From an uncultured Clostridia bacterium (GTDB lineage: Bacteria > Bacillota > Clostridia > UBA1381 > UMGS1253), in NCBI GenBank assembly GCA_934457145.1, contig CAKSHP010000019.1:1-45911 (forward strand): DNA of 45,911 nucleotides, in the 5' to 3' direction. This document shows positions 34,629-43,913 of the stretch, piece after piece (positions within the stretch are counted from its first letter, which is position 1; the number at the start of each line of letters is the position of its first letter). A program made the position numbers and the translations under genes. Under the pieces are notes generated by a model. That model saw only the letters and a program-made list of their open reading frames with translations. It had not been told where the DNA came from and did no database searches.

Positions 34629-35456
34629 ATGATAGAAACGAAGAATTTAAAATATGAATATGCCGCAGAGGACGGGGCAAAGCTTGCCTTAAAAGGGATA
34701 GACTTAACCGTGAAGGAAGGCGAATTTGTTACAATCGTCGGACACAACGGATGCGGAAAGTCGACGCTTGCAAAGCACTTTAACGTTATAAATCTGCCTT
34801 GCGGGGGAAAGGTTTATGTTGATAATTTAGACACAGAAGATGAAAAGCTTCTTTTTGAAATCCGCCGCAGAGTGGGGATGGTTTTTCAAAATCCCGATAA
34901 TCAGATTGTGGCAACCATTGTTGAAGAAGACGTTGCCTTTGCGCCGGAAAACCTGGGAGTGGAGCCCGCGCAGATAAGAAACAGAGTTGATGAGGCGCTA
35001 AGAGCCGTTGGAATGTATGAAAACCGGTTAAGTGCGCCGCATCTTTTATCGGGCGGACAGAAACAGCGCATAGCAATTGCGGGCATACTTGCGATGAAAC
35101 CGAAATACATTGTTTTGGACGAACCGACGGCAATGCTTGACCCGATAGGCAGACGCGAGGTTTTAAAAACGATAAAAAAACTCAATAAAGAGATGGGCAT
35201 GACGGTTGTTTTAATAACTCATTATATGAACGAAGCAGCAATGGCGGACAGAGTCGTTGTTATGCGCGAAGGCGAAATTTTTATGACGGGAACGCCTGAA
35301 GAAATTTTTATGCAGCCCGAAAAGCTTAAACAGACAGGGCTTGACGTTCCGCAGACAACGCAGCTTTTGCATATGCTTAAAAAAAGCGGATACGATGTGA
35401 GAGATGATATTTTTGATGCAGATGAGTGTGCAAAGGAGATTTTAAGGCTTTTATGA
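34629..35456 (+). CDS. ecfA1: ECF transporter ATPase EcfA1
   Basis: A 275-residue ABC ATPase of the energy-coupling factor module shared by vitamin S components. Walker A is GHNGCGKST (~38-46), the Q-loop FQNPDNQIVATIVEEDVAFAPENLG is of ECF type, the signature is LLSGGQKQR and Walker B is YIVLDEPTAMLD. Its TGA stop (35454-35456) overlaps the ATG of ecfA2 (35453-35455). Together with EcfA2 and EcfT it would drive FolT and other S components of the genome. Confidence 0.97.
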   Translation: MIETKNLKYEYAAEDGAKLALKGIDLTVKEGEFVTIVGHNGCGKSTLAKHFNVINLPCGGKVYVDNLDTEDEKLLFEIRRRVGMVFQNPDNQIVATIVEEDVAFAPENLGVEPAQIRNRVDEALRAVGMYENRLSAPHLLSGGQKQRIAIAGILAMKPKYIVLDEPTAMLDPIGRREVLKTIKKLNKEMGMTVVLITHYMNEAAMADRVVVMREGEIFMTGTPEEIFMQPEKLKQTGLDVPQTTQLLHMLKKSGYDVRDDIFDADECAKEILRLL

Positions 35457-36304
35457 TAAGATGCGAAAATTTGCAGCACGTTTACCAAAAGGGGACTCCT
35501 TTTGAAAAGGCTGCGCTTAAGGACATAAATCTTCATATAAAAAAAGGCGAGATGGCGGCGATTATAGGGCATACGGGGAGCGGAAAGTCTACGCTTATCC
35601 AGCATTTTAATGCTCTTGAACTGCCGACGGGAGGAAAGGTTTTTATAAACGGCGAGGACGTGTGTGACAAAAAGACGAACTTAAAGCTTTTAAGAAGCAA
35701 GGTCGGACTTGTGTTTCAGTATCCGGAGCATCAGCTTATGGAGCAGACGGTTAAAAAAGATATTGCGTTCGGGCCGAAAAATTTGGGCATAACGGGAGAT
35801 GAACTCGAAGAGAGGGTTTGTCTTGCGGCAAAAATGATAGGACTAAGAGAAGAATATCTTGAAAAGTCGCCCTTTGAGCTGTCGGGCGGAGAAAAAAGAA
35901 GGGTTGCGATTGCAGGAGTGCTTGCGATGGAGCCTGAGGCAATTGTTTTGGACGAACCTACCGCAGGACTTGACCCGAGGGGCAGAGATGAGCTTTTTGA
36001 GCTTTTAAGAAAGCTTAATGACACAGGCATGACGGTTGTGATAGTATCGCACAGCATGGAAGATGTTGCAAAAATCGCAAAGAGAATTATTGTTATAGAC
36101 GACGGCAAAATTGTGCTTGACGGCGATGTTGATTATGTGTTTTCAAAGGGCGGATATTTAAAAAGCATAGGGCTTGACATTCCGCTTATAACCGAGGTTA
36201 TGCTAAAGCTTTCCGAAAACGGCGCCGGCGTTAGAAAAAATATCTACACGGTTGAGGAAGCATATAAAGATATTGCCGGTCTTATTAAAAGAAAGAGCGT
36301 TTGA
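35453..36304 (+). CDS. ecfA2: ECF transporter ATPase EcfA2
   Basis: A 283-residue ABC ATPase, the second of the heterodimeric pair. Walker A is GHTGSGKST, the Q-loop VFQYPEHQLMEQTVKKDIAFGPKNLG, the signature ELSGGEKRR and Walker B AIVLDEPTAGLD. ATG 35453 overlaps the ecfA1 stop in an ATGA, so the two are translationally coupled. The in-frame start at 35426 lies within ecfA1 and is rejected. EcfT follows by 18 bases. Confidence 0.97.
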   Translation: MIRCENLQHVYQKGTPFEKAALKDINLHIKKGEMAAIIGHTGSGKSTLIQHFNALELPTGGKVFINGEDVCDKKTNLKLLRSKVGLVFQYPEHQLMEQTVKKDIAFGPKNLGITGDELEERVCLAAKMIGLREEYLEKSPFELSGGEKRRVAIAGVLAMEPEAIVLDEPTAGLDPRGRDELFELLRKLNDTGMTVVIVSHSMEDVAKIAKRIIVIDDGKIVLDGDVDYVFSKGGYLKSIGLDIPLITEVMLKLSENGAGVRKNIYTVEEAYKDIAGLIKRKSV

Positions 36305-36322
36305 TTTAAGGGGAATACAGGT

Positions 36323-37126
36323 ATGTTAAAAGATATTACGCTGGGACAGTTTTTTCCGGGCAACTCTGCGGTGCACAATATGGATCCCAGACTGAAGATA
36401 GTGATTACGCTTTTATATGTTACACTTATTTTTACAGCGAAGAATTTTTATGCGTTTGCTGTGTATTTTTTGTTTGTGGCGGCGGCTGTGTTTTGTTCGA
36501 AGATACCGTTTAAGTTTGTGTTTAAAGGATTAAAACCGCTTATATTTATTATAATTTTAACGGGACTTTTAAATGTGTTTATGACAAACGGAACGGTTGC
36601 GTTTCGGGTTTTTAACACGCCGGTTAAGGCAACGTGGGAGGGAATTAATCTTGCGGCGTTTATGATAATAAGGCTTGTTCTGCTTATTATGGGGACATCG
36701 ATTTTAACGCTTACATCATCGCCGATTTCTCTTACGGACGGACTTGAATATCTTTTAAATCCGTTAAAAAAGCTTAAGTTTCCTGTTCATGAGCTGTCGA
36801 TGATGATGACTATTGCAATAAGATTTATTCCGACGCTTTTGGAGGAGACGGAAAAAATTATGAAAGCGCAGAAGGCGCGCGGGGCAGACTTTGAAAGCGG
36901 AAGTTTGATTAAAAGAGCCAAAGCGCTTGTGCCGATACTGGCTCCGCTGTTTATAAGTTCGTTTCGCAGAGCCGACGAGCTTGCAATGGCGATGGAGAGC
37001 CGCTGCTACAACGGCGGCGAAGGAAGAACGAAGCTAAAGCAGCTGCGCATGCAAAAAAGCGATTACACTATAGCGGCGATTTGCGCGGCGGTGCTTATTT
37101 TTGCGGCGGTTATCGGTCAGATATAA
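36323..37126 (+). CDS. ecfT: ECF transporter transmembrane protein EcfT
   Basis: A 267-residue membrane protein linking the two ATPases to the S component. It has several hydrophobic helices and the EcfT coupling-helix motifs KAQKARGADFE and MAMESRCYNGG, which place the Ala-Arg-Gly-type motifs on the ATPases. The N-terminus GQFFPGNSAVHNMDPRLKI is typical. It is the third gene of the ecfA1-A2-T set and precedes truA, as is common in Bacillota. Confidence 0.97.
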   Translation: MLKDITLGQFFPGNSAVHNMDPRLKIVITLLYVTLIFTAKNFYAFAVYFLFVAAAVFCSKIPFKFVFKGLKPLIFIIILTGLLNVFMTNGTVAFRVFNTPVKATWEGINLAAFMIIRLVLLIMGTSILTLTSSPISLTDGLEYLLNPLKKLKFPVHELSMMMTIAIRFIPTLLEETEKIMKAQKARGADFESGSLIKRAKALVPILAPLFISSFRRADELAMAMESRCYNGGEGRTKLKQLRMQKSDYTIAAICAAVLIFAAVIGQI

Positions 37127-37158
37127 AAAATATAAACAGTCAAAAAAGGTGATGCGAT

Positions 37159-37917
37159 TTGAAAAACGTTGCTCTTTTGCTTGCATATAACGGAAGCGCC
37201 TATCACGGCTGGCAGCAGCAGGAAAATGCAAAAACCGTTCAGGAAACGCTTCTTTGTGCGGTGCAGAAGATATTTTTAAATCCGGGCGCAATTTACGGCT
37301 GCGGCCGTACGGATGCCGGAGTGCATGCAGTAAATTATGTGTGCAATTTTAAATGTGATACTAAAATTCCGGAAGACAAAATTCCATATGCTTTAAATTC
37401 ACTTCTACCCGCAGACATAAGAGTTAAAAAAGCAATTTTCACTGCGGACGATTTCCACTCAAGATTTAATGTTTTAAAAAAAAGATATATTTATAAAATT
37501 ATAAACCAGCCTATAGGCGATGTGTTTTCAATCGGGTATGCGTGGCACGTTAAACAAAAACTTGATTTTGAAAAAATGAAAAGCGCATGTCTGCCGTTTT
37601 TGGGAACGCACGACTTTGCGGCGTTTCGCGCTAGCGGTTCGGACACTAAAACAAGCGTGAGAACGATATACGAACTGGACGTTAAAAAAGATGACAGCAA
37701 TATAGAAGTATCGGTGTGTGCAAACGGGTTTTTGTATAATATGGTAAGAATTATTACGGGAACTCTCGTTTATGCGGGTTTGGGAAAAATTGACGTGTGT
37801 GACATTGAAAAAATCATAAACGATTGCGACAGAAGAAAGGCGGGAATAACAGCTCCGCCTCAGGGGCTTTATATGTATGACGTGGAGTATGATGAGAAAT
37901 TTAAAATAAATTGGTAA
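37159..37917 (+). CDS. truA: tRNA pseudouridine synthase A
   Basis: Converts uridines 38-40 of the tRNA anticodon arm to pseudouridine. The 252-residue protein has the catalytic motif GCGRTDAGVHA with Asp52, plus LLLAYNGSAYHGWQQQ at the start and HDFAAFRASG in the centre. The start is TTG 37159, placed well behind AAGGTGA; the ATG at 37152 is out of frame. It follows ecfT by 32 bases, a conserved neighbourhood in Bacillota. Confidence 0.97.
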   Translation: MKNVALLLAYNGSAYHGWQQQENAKTVQETLLCAVQKIFLNPGAIYGCGRTDAGVHAVNYVCNFKCDTKIPEDKIPYALNSLLPADIRVKKAIFTADDFHSRFNVLKKRYIYKIINQPIGDVFSIGYAWHVKQKLDFEKMKSACLPFLGTHDFAAFRASGSDTKTSVRTIYELDVKKDDSNIEVSVCANGFLYNMVRIITGTLVYAGLGKIDVCDIEKIINDCDRRKAGITAPPQGLYMYDVEYDEKFKINW

Positions 37918-37936
37918 AATATGAGGGGGTGTGTTT

Positions 37937-39121
37937 GTGACAAGGCTTGAAGAGTACAGGCAAAAAAAAGAAAAGCAGCGGCAAAGAGAGGAAAACCGCG
38001 GAAAACGTTTGGCGGCGGCTGCGATTATTTTTATGGCGGTTGTTGTTTTGGGGGGATTTTTATATTATTTTTGTTTTGTTGGCGCATGGTCATATTATGA
38101 CGGCGGAGGAGAGGAGTGCATTCTTTCGCAGGACACGAAAAACTCTTTTGAACTTATTTCTTCCGAAACACATATTTTGAAAAGCTACGGAAATTATTCT
38201 TTGTTATGCAGCAAAAACGATATATCGGCATATGACCGAAACGGCAATAAGAAATGGAGCATTAATATATCGGTTAAAGATCCGATTGTTGATGTGTGTG
38301 AAAAATATATTTTGGTGGCGGACAGAAAGGGAAAAAGCGTTTATATAATCCGCGGCGGAAAGCTTATGTTAAGCTATGAGACACAGTATAACATAACAAC
38401 GGCGAAAATTAACAAGTACGGAAGCTTTGTTACGGTGACGGACGAGGACGGATATAAAAGCATGGTAAAGCTTTTGGACGTTTCGGGCGACGAGCTTTTC
38501 AGCTGGCACAGCGCGGGGGCATATGTTGTTGACGCTGCGATTGAAAAAAATGAATCGACAATTATGCTTACGGCGATAAACACTCAGCTTATGAGCGACG
38601 GAGAAAGAAAGTATAACTCGGAGATGCGCTTGTTTGATATAAACAATGCAAGCGAAATCACTCAGGTGAATTTTGAAGAAAATCTTGCAACGAATGTTTT
38701 GGCGGTGTCTGACGGATATATTGTTATCACAGCAAATACGCTTATAAAATACGACAGCGGCGGAAACGAAAAAAAACGCTATAGTATAAACGGAAGCATT
38801 GCAAAGATTGCTTTTGACGGCAAAAACACTGCCGTTAGCTACACAGACGGCGAATATAAAAATCATATTGCATATGTAGACAGTGCGCTTTCGGCAAAGG
38901 CAGACAAGATGTTAAACGGCAAAAGAGTCGGCGCGCTTGACATAAGCGAGGGAGTGATAGCATATATGGCAGATGACGCGGTTTATATGTGCAAGTCAAA
39001 CCTTGATGTGAGATATAAGATAAAAACCGATAAGGTTTATAAAAATCTGGCACTTTTCTGCCGGGGAAAAAGACTTATGCTGACAAACGAAATGTCGGCA
39101 GCGGCAGTGTATGCAAAATAA
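37937..39121 (+). CDS. DUF5711 family membrane-anchored beta-propeller-like protein
   Basis: A 394-residue protein with a short basic cytoplasmic start (TRLEEYRQKKEKQRQREENRG), one transmembrane helix at ~25-49, and an extracellular part made of repeated short beta-strand units (e.g. ISAYDRNGNKKWSINIS, IKYDSGGNEKKRYSINGS) like a PQQ/WD-type propeller. I recognise it as DUF5711, a family of unknown function in Clostridia that sits beside CvpA-type genes. GTG 37937 is preferred over GTG 37931 because AGGGGG ends seven bases before it. It lies in the truA-cvpA run. Confidence 0.85.
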   Translation: MTRLEEYRQKKEKQRQREENRGKRLAAAAIIFMAVVVLGGFLYYFCFVGAWSYYDGGGEECILSQDTKNSFELISSETHILKSYGNYSLLCSKNDISAYDRNGNKKWSINISVKDPIVDVCEKYILVADRKGKSVYIIRGGKLMLSYETQYNITTAKINKYGSFVTVTDEDGYKSMVKLLDVSGDELFSWHSAGAYVVDAAIEKNESTIMLTAINTQLMSDGERKYNSEMRLFDINNASEITQVNFEENLATNVLAVSDGYIVITANTLIKYDSGGNEKKRYSINGSIAKIAFDGKNTAVSYTDGEYKNHIAYVDSALSAKADKMLNGKRVGALDISEGVIAYMADDAVYMCKSNLDVRYKIKTDKVYKNLALFCRGKRLMLTNEMSAAAVYAK

Positions 39122-39154
39122 AAGTTATTCTGATTGGGCGGAGGAGAAAATATT

Positions 39155-39775
39155 ATGCTTTTGGATATTTTGATTATAGCCGTGTTTATAATATGTGTTG
39201 CAGTTAATATAAAAAAAGGCTTTGTGAAAGGAATTTTGGGAGTTGCGGTTTTTGCGGCTGCTGCGTTTATTGCAATTTATGCATCGGACGCATTTTTAGA
39301 CTATGCAAAAACCACGCAGACGGGAATTGCGGCAAAAAGCAAAATATATAACGTTACATATGAAAGGCTTTACGAAGCGGGCGACGGCGAAAATGCAATA
39401 GATGCGCTTAATCTTCCGCCGTTTATAAAAGAAAGCGTTTTAAAAAGTGCAGATGAATTTACAGGCAGCGCAAACGATAAGATAAGCGATGCCGTTTCGG
39501 AGGGCGTGTTTGCGCTTTTGTGCAGAATAATTTTATTTTTGGCGGTGTCGGTTATTTTGGCGGCGGCAAAGAAAATTATTTTACAGATAGTTAAGCTGCC
39601 GGTTCTGCGTCAGGCGGATAAGGCTCTCGGCGCTGCGGCCGGGGTGATATGCGCGCTGTTTTACTGCTGCATTATAATGCTTACGGTTTATGCGCTGCAA
39701 AGCTTTTGGGACAATGACTTTTTATACAAAGTTGTTTTGGAAAGCAAAATATATGCGCTTATATTTTTAAGATAG
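39155..39775 (+). CDS. CvpA family membrane protein
   Basis: A 206-residue membrane protein with an N-terminal pair of helices (LLDILIIAVFIICVAVNIKKGFVKGILG) and two later helices, the layout of CvpA. The middle is a soluble loop of ~80 residues. CvpA is linked to colicin V export and envelope function in E. coli, but its role in Gram-positives is unclear. ATG 39155 is chosen over the in-frame TTG 39134 for its GGAGGAG at an 8-base gap. It follows DUF5711 and precedes rho. Confidence 0.87.
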   Translation: MLLDILIIAVFIICVAVNIKKGFVKGILGVAVFAAAAFIAIYASDAFLDYAKTTQTGIAAKSKIYNVTYERLYEAGDGENAIDALNLPPFIKESVLKSADEFTGSANDKISDAVSEGVFALLCRIILFLAVSVILAAAKKIILQIVKLPVLRQADKALGAAAGVICALFYCCIIMLTVYALQSFWDNDFLYKVVLESKIYALIFLR

Positions 39776-39796
39776 CGTCAGGTAAAGGAGATAAAA

Positions 39797-41164
39797 ATGA
39801 ATTCATATAAAGATTTAACTATTACAGAGCTTAGGAAAGTGGCTAAAGAAAAGAATATAAAGGGGTTTTCACTTTTAAAAAAAGACGGGCTTATAGAAAA
39901 GATCGAAGACCTTGAGAAAAATGAAAGCAATGAGAAAAGTGAAAATAACCGGGAAAATGACGTTTTGCAAAATTCGAACGAACCTAAAAAAGGCGAGATT
40001 AAAGATGGCGCAAAACAAAAAAATCACACGGAAAAGAAAAAACCGGACGATGTGTGCCGCGTACAGGGATTTTTGGAGGTTCACCCGGACGGGTTCGGAT
40101 TTTTGCGTTTTGACAACTATGAGTCCGGGGCAAACGACGTTTATGTTTCGAACACGCAGATACGAAGATTTAATTTAAAAACCGGCGATGAAATTATAGG
40201 CGACGCAAGAATAAGTGCGGAGTCGGAGCGGCAGGCGCCGCTTTTATACGTTCATAAAATTAACGGCGACAGTGTTGACGCTTGTTTTAGAAGAAAGCCT
40301 TTTGATACGCTGACACCGATATATCCCAACCGCCGTTTGCATCTTGAGACAAATTCTTCGGGTTTTGCAATGCGGCTTATAGACCTTATTGCACCGGTCG
40401 GCTACGGACAGAGGGGAATTATTGTTTCGCCGCCGAAAGCCGGAAAAACAACGCTTTTAAAAAACATTGCGCAAAGTATAACAAAAAACCATCCCGACAT
40501 AAAGCTTATAGTGCTTTTAATTGACGAACGCCCCGAAGAGGTTACCGATATGAAGCGGTCGATAGACGGGGAGGTTATATATTCAACATTTGACGAAACC
40601 CCCGAGCATCATGTTAAAATTGCGGAGCTTGTGTTTGAAAGAGGGCAAAGGCTTGTTGAGCATAAAAAAGATGTTGTTATACTGTTAGATTCGCTTACCA
40701 GACTTGCAAGAGCATATAACTTAACGCTTCCGTCAAGCGGAAAAACGCTTTCGGGAGGATTGGATCCGTGTGCTTTGCATAAACCGAAACGGTTTTTCGG
40801 AGCGGCAAGAAATATTGAGGAGGGCGGAAGCCTTACAATACTGGCAACCGCGTTGGTAGACACGGGCAGCCGCATGGATGATGTTATATTTGAAGAATTT
40901 AAAGGCACGGGCAACATGGAGGTTCGCCTTGACCGCCAGTTACAGGAAAAAAGAGTGTTTCCCGCAATTGATATTGCAAAATCGGGAACGCGCAGAGAAG
41001 AAGCGCTTCTTTCAAAAGACGAGCTTGCGGCGGTGTGGGCTGTGAGAAAGGCGCTTAGCCGAAACAGCACGGTTGACGTGACGGAGGAGATTTTAAACAG
41101 ACTGACGAAAACAAAGACAAATGCGGAATTTGTTAAAAACATAATTGAAAGCATGGGAAGATAG
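39797..41164 (+). CDS. rho: Transcription termination factor Rho
   Basis: The hexameric RNA helicase that ends transcription. The 455-residue protein has a Rho N-terminal helical domain (1-40), a Lys/Glu/Asn-rich low-complexity linker (~41-84), the cold-shock RNA-binding domain (CRVQGFLEVHPDGFGFLR), then the RecA-like ATPase: Walker A SPPKAGKTTLLK (~211-222), VLLIDERPEEVTDMKR, DSLTRLARAYN, and RRGA-type ends. Start ATG 39797 has AAAGGAGA. The next gene begins one base after its stop, so rho and the cysteine desulfurase are tightly coupled. Confidence 0.98.
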   Translation: MNSYKDLTITELRKVAKEKNIKGFSLLKKDGLIEKIEDLEKNESNEKSENNRENDVLQNSNEPKKGEIKDGAKQKNHTEKKKPDDVCRVQGFLEVHPDGFGFLRFDNYESGANDVYVSNTQIRRFNLKTGDEIIGDARISAESERQAPLLYVHKINGDSVDACFRRKPFDTLTPIYPNRRLHLETNSSGFAMRLIDLIAPVGYGQRGIIVSPPKAGKTTLLKNIAQSITKNHPDIKLIVLLIDERPEEVTDMKRSIDGEVIYSTFDETPEHHVKIAELVFERGQRLVEHKKDVVILLDSLTRLARAYNLTLPSSGKTLSGGLDPCALHKPKRFFGAARNIEEGGSLTILATALVDTGSRMDDVIFEEFKGTGNMEVRLDRQLQEKRVFPAIDIAKSGTRREEALLSKDELAAVWAVRKALSRNSTVDVTEEILNRLTKTKTNAEFVKNIIESMGR

Positions 41165-41165
41165 T

Positions 41166-42314
41166 ATGGAGATTTACTTTGATAATTCGGCAACCACAAT
41201 GCCGGCAGAATGCGTTATAGAAAAGATGAACGAAGTGCTTTATGAGGGGTGGGGAAATCCGTCGTCGCTTCATAAAATAGGCATGAAGGCAGAAAGTTAT
41301 TTAAAAAAATCGGCAAAAATAATAGCCGATGAAATAGGGGCTGCGGGCGAGGAGATTTATTTTACCTCCGGCGGAACGGAAAGCGATAATTTGGCGATTT
41401 TGGGTTATGCGCGCGCAAATAAAAAACGCGGAAACCACATTATAACAACTGCCGGCGAGCATCCGGCAGCGACGGAGTGTTTTGAAAAGCTAAAAGAAGA
41501 AGGTTTTTTTGTTGACTGCTTAAATCTTGATGAAAAAGGCGATATAGATTTAAGCGAGTTTGAGAGTCTTTTAAAAAAAGAAACGATTTTAGTAAGCATT
41601 ATGCATGTAAATAACGAGGTCGGGGCGGTTTATCCGATTGAAAAATTAAAAAGCATCATGAAACAAAAAGCGCCGTATGCCGCATTGCACAGCGATGCGG
41701 TGCAGTCGTTTGGAAAATATGAGATAAACGTTAAAAAAAGCGGGATAGACATGCTCAGCATGAGCGCACATAAAATCCACGGCCCGAAAGGCGTCGGAGC
41801 GCTTTATGTTAAAAAAGGACTTATTATAAAGCCTGTGATTTACGGAGGGCATCAGCAAAAAAATCTGCGCAGCGGCACGGAAAACGTGTTTGCGGCGGCA
41901 GGTATGGGAGAAGCTGCGTTATATATGAAAAAAATGCGCAGCAGGAAAGAAAATGAGGTTAAAAAGGTAAAAGAGATATTATATAAAAATATTATGGCAA
42001 ACGTTGATGATGTTGTTTTAAACGGCAGCGAAAATGCGAGCAGCTATATTTTAAATCTTTCGTTTTTGGGGGTTCGCTCGGAAATACTTTTGCACTCGCT
42101 TGAGGCGAGAAACATTTTTGTGTCGTCCGGTTCGGCATGCGCATCAAATAAGCCTTCGCCGAGCGTGACGCTTACTAAAATGAAAAAAACGCCGCATGAA
42201 ATTGACTCGGCGCTGCGCTTCAGCTTCAGCGTTGAAAATGAAACGGATCAGGCGGTTTATGCATCGCAGGTCATTAAAGAAGAAGTTGAAAACATAAGAA
42301 AACATATGCGTTGA
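41166..42314 (+). CDS. Cysteine desulfurase (NifS/IscS-like)
   Basis: A PLP enzyme of 382 residues that takes sulfur from cysteine and passes it on as a persulfide. The PLP Lys203 is in SAHKIHGPKG, and the persulfide Cys325 in SSGSACASNKPSPS. The N-terminus is YFDNSATTMP. The start ATG 41166 directly follows the rho stop, with GGGAAGA inside the rho 3' end as a binding site. ThiI lies 13 bases downstream, so this is likely the sulfur donor for tRNA 4-thiouridine, as with NifZ of Bacillus subtilis. Confidence 0.95.
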   Translation: MEIYFDNSATTMPAECVIEKMNEVLYEGWGNPSSLHKIGMKAESYLKKSAKIIADEIGAAGEEIYFTSGGTESDNLAILGYARANKKRGNHIITTAGEHPAATECFEKLKEEGFFVDCLNLDEKGDIDLSEFESLLKKETILVSIMHVNNEVGAVYPIEKLKSIMKQKAPYAALHSDAVQSFGKYEINVKKSGIDMLSMSAHKIHGPKGVGALYVKKGLIIKPVIYGGHQQKNLRSGTENVFAAAGMGEAALYMKKMRSRKENEVKKVKEILYKNIMANVDDVVLNGSENASSYILNLSFLGVRSEILLHSLEARNIFVSSGSACASNKPSPSVTLTKMKKTPHEIDSALRFSFSVENETDQAVYASQVIKEEVENIRKHMR

Positions 42315-42327
42315 AAAGAGGATTGAA

Positions 42328-43509
42328 ATGAAAGAAATTTTACTTGTGAAATTCGGAGAAATTGTGCTTAAGGGGTTAAACCGTCCGGTGTTTGAAAGAA
42401 CGCTTGTTAAAAATATTAAATCTGCGCTTTCGGAGTTTAAAGTTAGTATAACGCGCGCACAGTCGGCAATATATATTGACGCTGATGACAGCGAGGATCT
42501 GGATTTGATTGTTGACAGATTAACAAAGGTTATAGGAGTGCTTTCGGTGACGCGCGCGTGCGTTGTTGAAAAAGACATTGATAAAATATGCGAGGCGGCT
42601 GTGAGCTATTGCAAAGAGGATTTAAAAGAAGGCGTTACGTTTAAAGTTGAGGCGAAGCGTTCGGATAAGGCGTTTTACTTAAAATCACCGCAGATTTGCA
42701 GGACTGTCGGCGGATATGTTCACGATAATGTTGAAGGGCTTGTAGTGGACGTGAATAATCCGAAAAACACGCTTATGGTTGAAATAAGGGATTTCGGGGC
42801 ATATATTTACTGCAAAAAAATTCCCGGTCAGGGCGGATTGCCGATCGGAACGGGAGGAAGGGCAAGCCTTTTGCTTTCCGGCGGAATAGACAGCCCGGTT
42901 GCGGGATATTTGATTGCGCGAAGAGGCGTTGAGATTGACGCGATAAACTTTTTTTCATATCCTTACACGAGCGAGAGAGCAAAGGCAAAGGTTATAAAGC
43001 TTGCCTCGCTTCTTGCGCAGTACACTTCAAAAATTAATCTGCATATTGTGCCGTTTACGAAAATTCAGCTTGCAATAAGGGATAATTGTCCGGAGGAGCA
43101 TTTAACTCTTGTTATGCGCCGTTTTATGATGAAAATATCGGAGATATGCGCTAAAAAGAACGGAAGCGAAGCGCTTATTACGGGCGAAAGCTTAGGTCAG
43201 GTGGCAAGTCAGACGCTTCAGGCGTTAGACGTTACGAATTCGGCGGTTGATATGCCGGTATTTCGTCCGCTTATAGGCATGGACAAAGAGGCGATTGTGA
43301 AAATAGCAAGAAAAATCGATACATTTGAAACGTCAATTCTGCCTTATGAGGATTGCTGCACGGTGTTTACGCCGAAGCACCCCACAACAAAGCCGAAAAG
43401 AGAAAAGATAATCGAAAGCGAAAAGCTTTTGCCGGTTGACGATTTGATAAAAGAAGCGGTTGACGGGATTGAAACGATTGTTGTGCGCCCGGGATATGAT
43501 GAGATATAA
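42328..43509 (+). CDS. thiI: tRNA 4-thiouridine synthase ThiI
   Basis: Transfers sulfur to U8 of tRNA (and can supply thiamine thiazole). The 393-residue protein has an N-terminal ferredoxin-like and THUMP region, then the PP-loop LLSGGIDSPVAGYLIARRG for UMP adenylation. It ends near residue 393 and lacks the C-terminal rhodanese domain of the E. coli enzyme; this short form is usual in Bacillota and needs a partner desulfurase. That partner is likely the preceding gene. A terminator follows at 43557-43599. Confidence 0.97.
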   Translation: MKEILLVKFGEIVLKGLNRPVFERTLVKNIKSALSEFKVSITRAQSAIYIDADDSEDLDLIVDRLTKVIGVLSVTRACVVEKDIDKICEAAVSYCKEDLKEGVTFKVEAKRSDKAFYLKSPQICRTVGGYVHDNVEGLVVDVNNPKNTLMVEIRDFGAYIYCKKIPGQGGLPIGTGGRASLLLSGGIDSPVAGYLIARRGVEIDAINFFSYPYTSERAKAKVIKLASLLAQYTSKINLHIVPFTKIQLAIRDNCPEEHLTLVMRRFMMKISEICAKKNGSEALITGESLGQVASQTLQALDVTNSAVDMPVFRPLIGMDKEAIVKIARKIDTFETSILPYEDCCTVFTPKHPTTKPKREKIIESEKLLPVDDLIKEAVDGIETIVVRPGYDEI

Positions 43510-43556
43510 AAAGAGGGGATATGCTTTGTTTTAAAGCAAATATCTGCGCATCAAAA

Positions 43557-43599
43557 AAAGAAAAAGATTTTCGCACAAGTGGCGGAAATCTTTTTCTTT
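43557..43599. terminator. Shared terminator between thiI and spoVG
   Basis: AAAGAAAAAGATTTTCGC (43557-43574) and GCGGAAATCTTTTTCTTT (43582-43599) form an 18-bp stem with one U-G pair and a 7-base loop. It sits between two convergent genes and ends in T-rich sequence for thiI; on the minus strand the flank is also U-rich (the AAAAAA run at 43553-43559). Confidence 0.85.
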
Positions 43600-43619
43600 A
43601 AGTACGAAACAAGCGTTTA

Positions 43620-43913
43620 TTACTGTGCATCTGTTTCAGAAGATGGAACATCTTCTTCCTGCAAAGCTGCCTGGTATTTTTCCAATACAGCATCCTCGAG
43701 AAGGTGACGCATAGACGCATTTATAGGATGAGCTATATCTTTAAACTCGCCCTCGGGTGTCTTTCTGCTCGGCATAGCAACAAAGAGCTTTTCAGCGCCT
43801 TCAATGACTTTAATGTCATGAATCACGATTGCATCATCAAAGGTAACGGAAACGATAGCTTTCATTTTACCTTCGGAATTAAGTTTTCGTACACGAATAT
43901 CTGTTATTTCCAT
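43620..43913 (-). CDS. spoVG: SpoVG family regulator
   Basis: A 97-residue protein with the SpoVG features MEITDIRVRKL, VTFDDAIVIHDIKVIEG and FVAMPSRKTPEGEFKDIAHPIN, followed by an acidic tail. SpoVG is a small RNA/DNA-binding regulator of envelope and sporulation genes. ATG 43913 is chosen, as homologues start at this MEIT; in-frame codons further upstream to 43961 are leader. GGTGG lies upstream as a binding site. It is convergent with thiI and divergent from murC. The 280-base gap to murC is very AT-rich, and I could not settle on a promoter there. Confidence 0.96.
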   Translation of the reverse strand: MEITDIRVRKLNSEGKMKAIVSVTFDDAIVIHDIKVIEGAEKLFVAMPSRKTPEGEFKDIAHPINASMRHLLEDAVLEKYQAALQEEDVPSSETDAQ

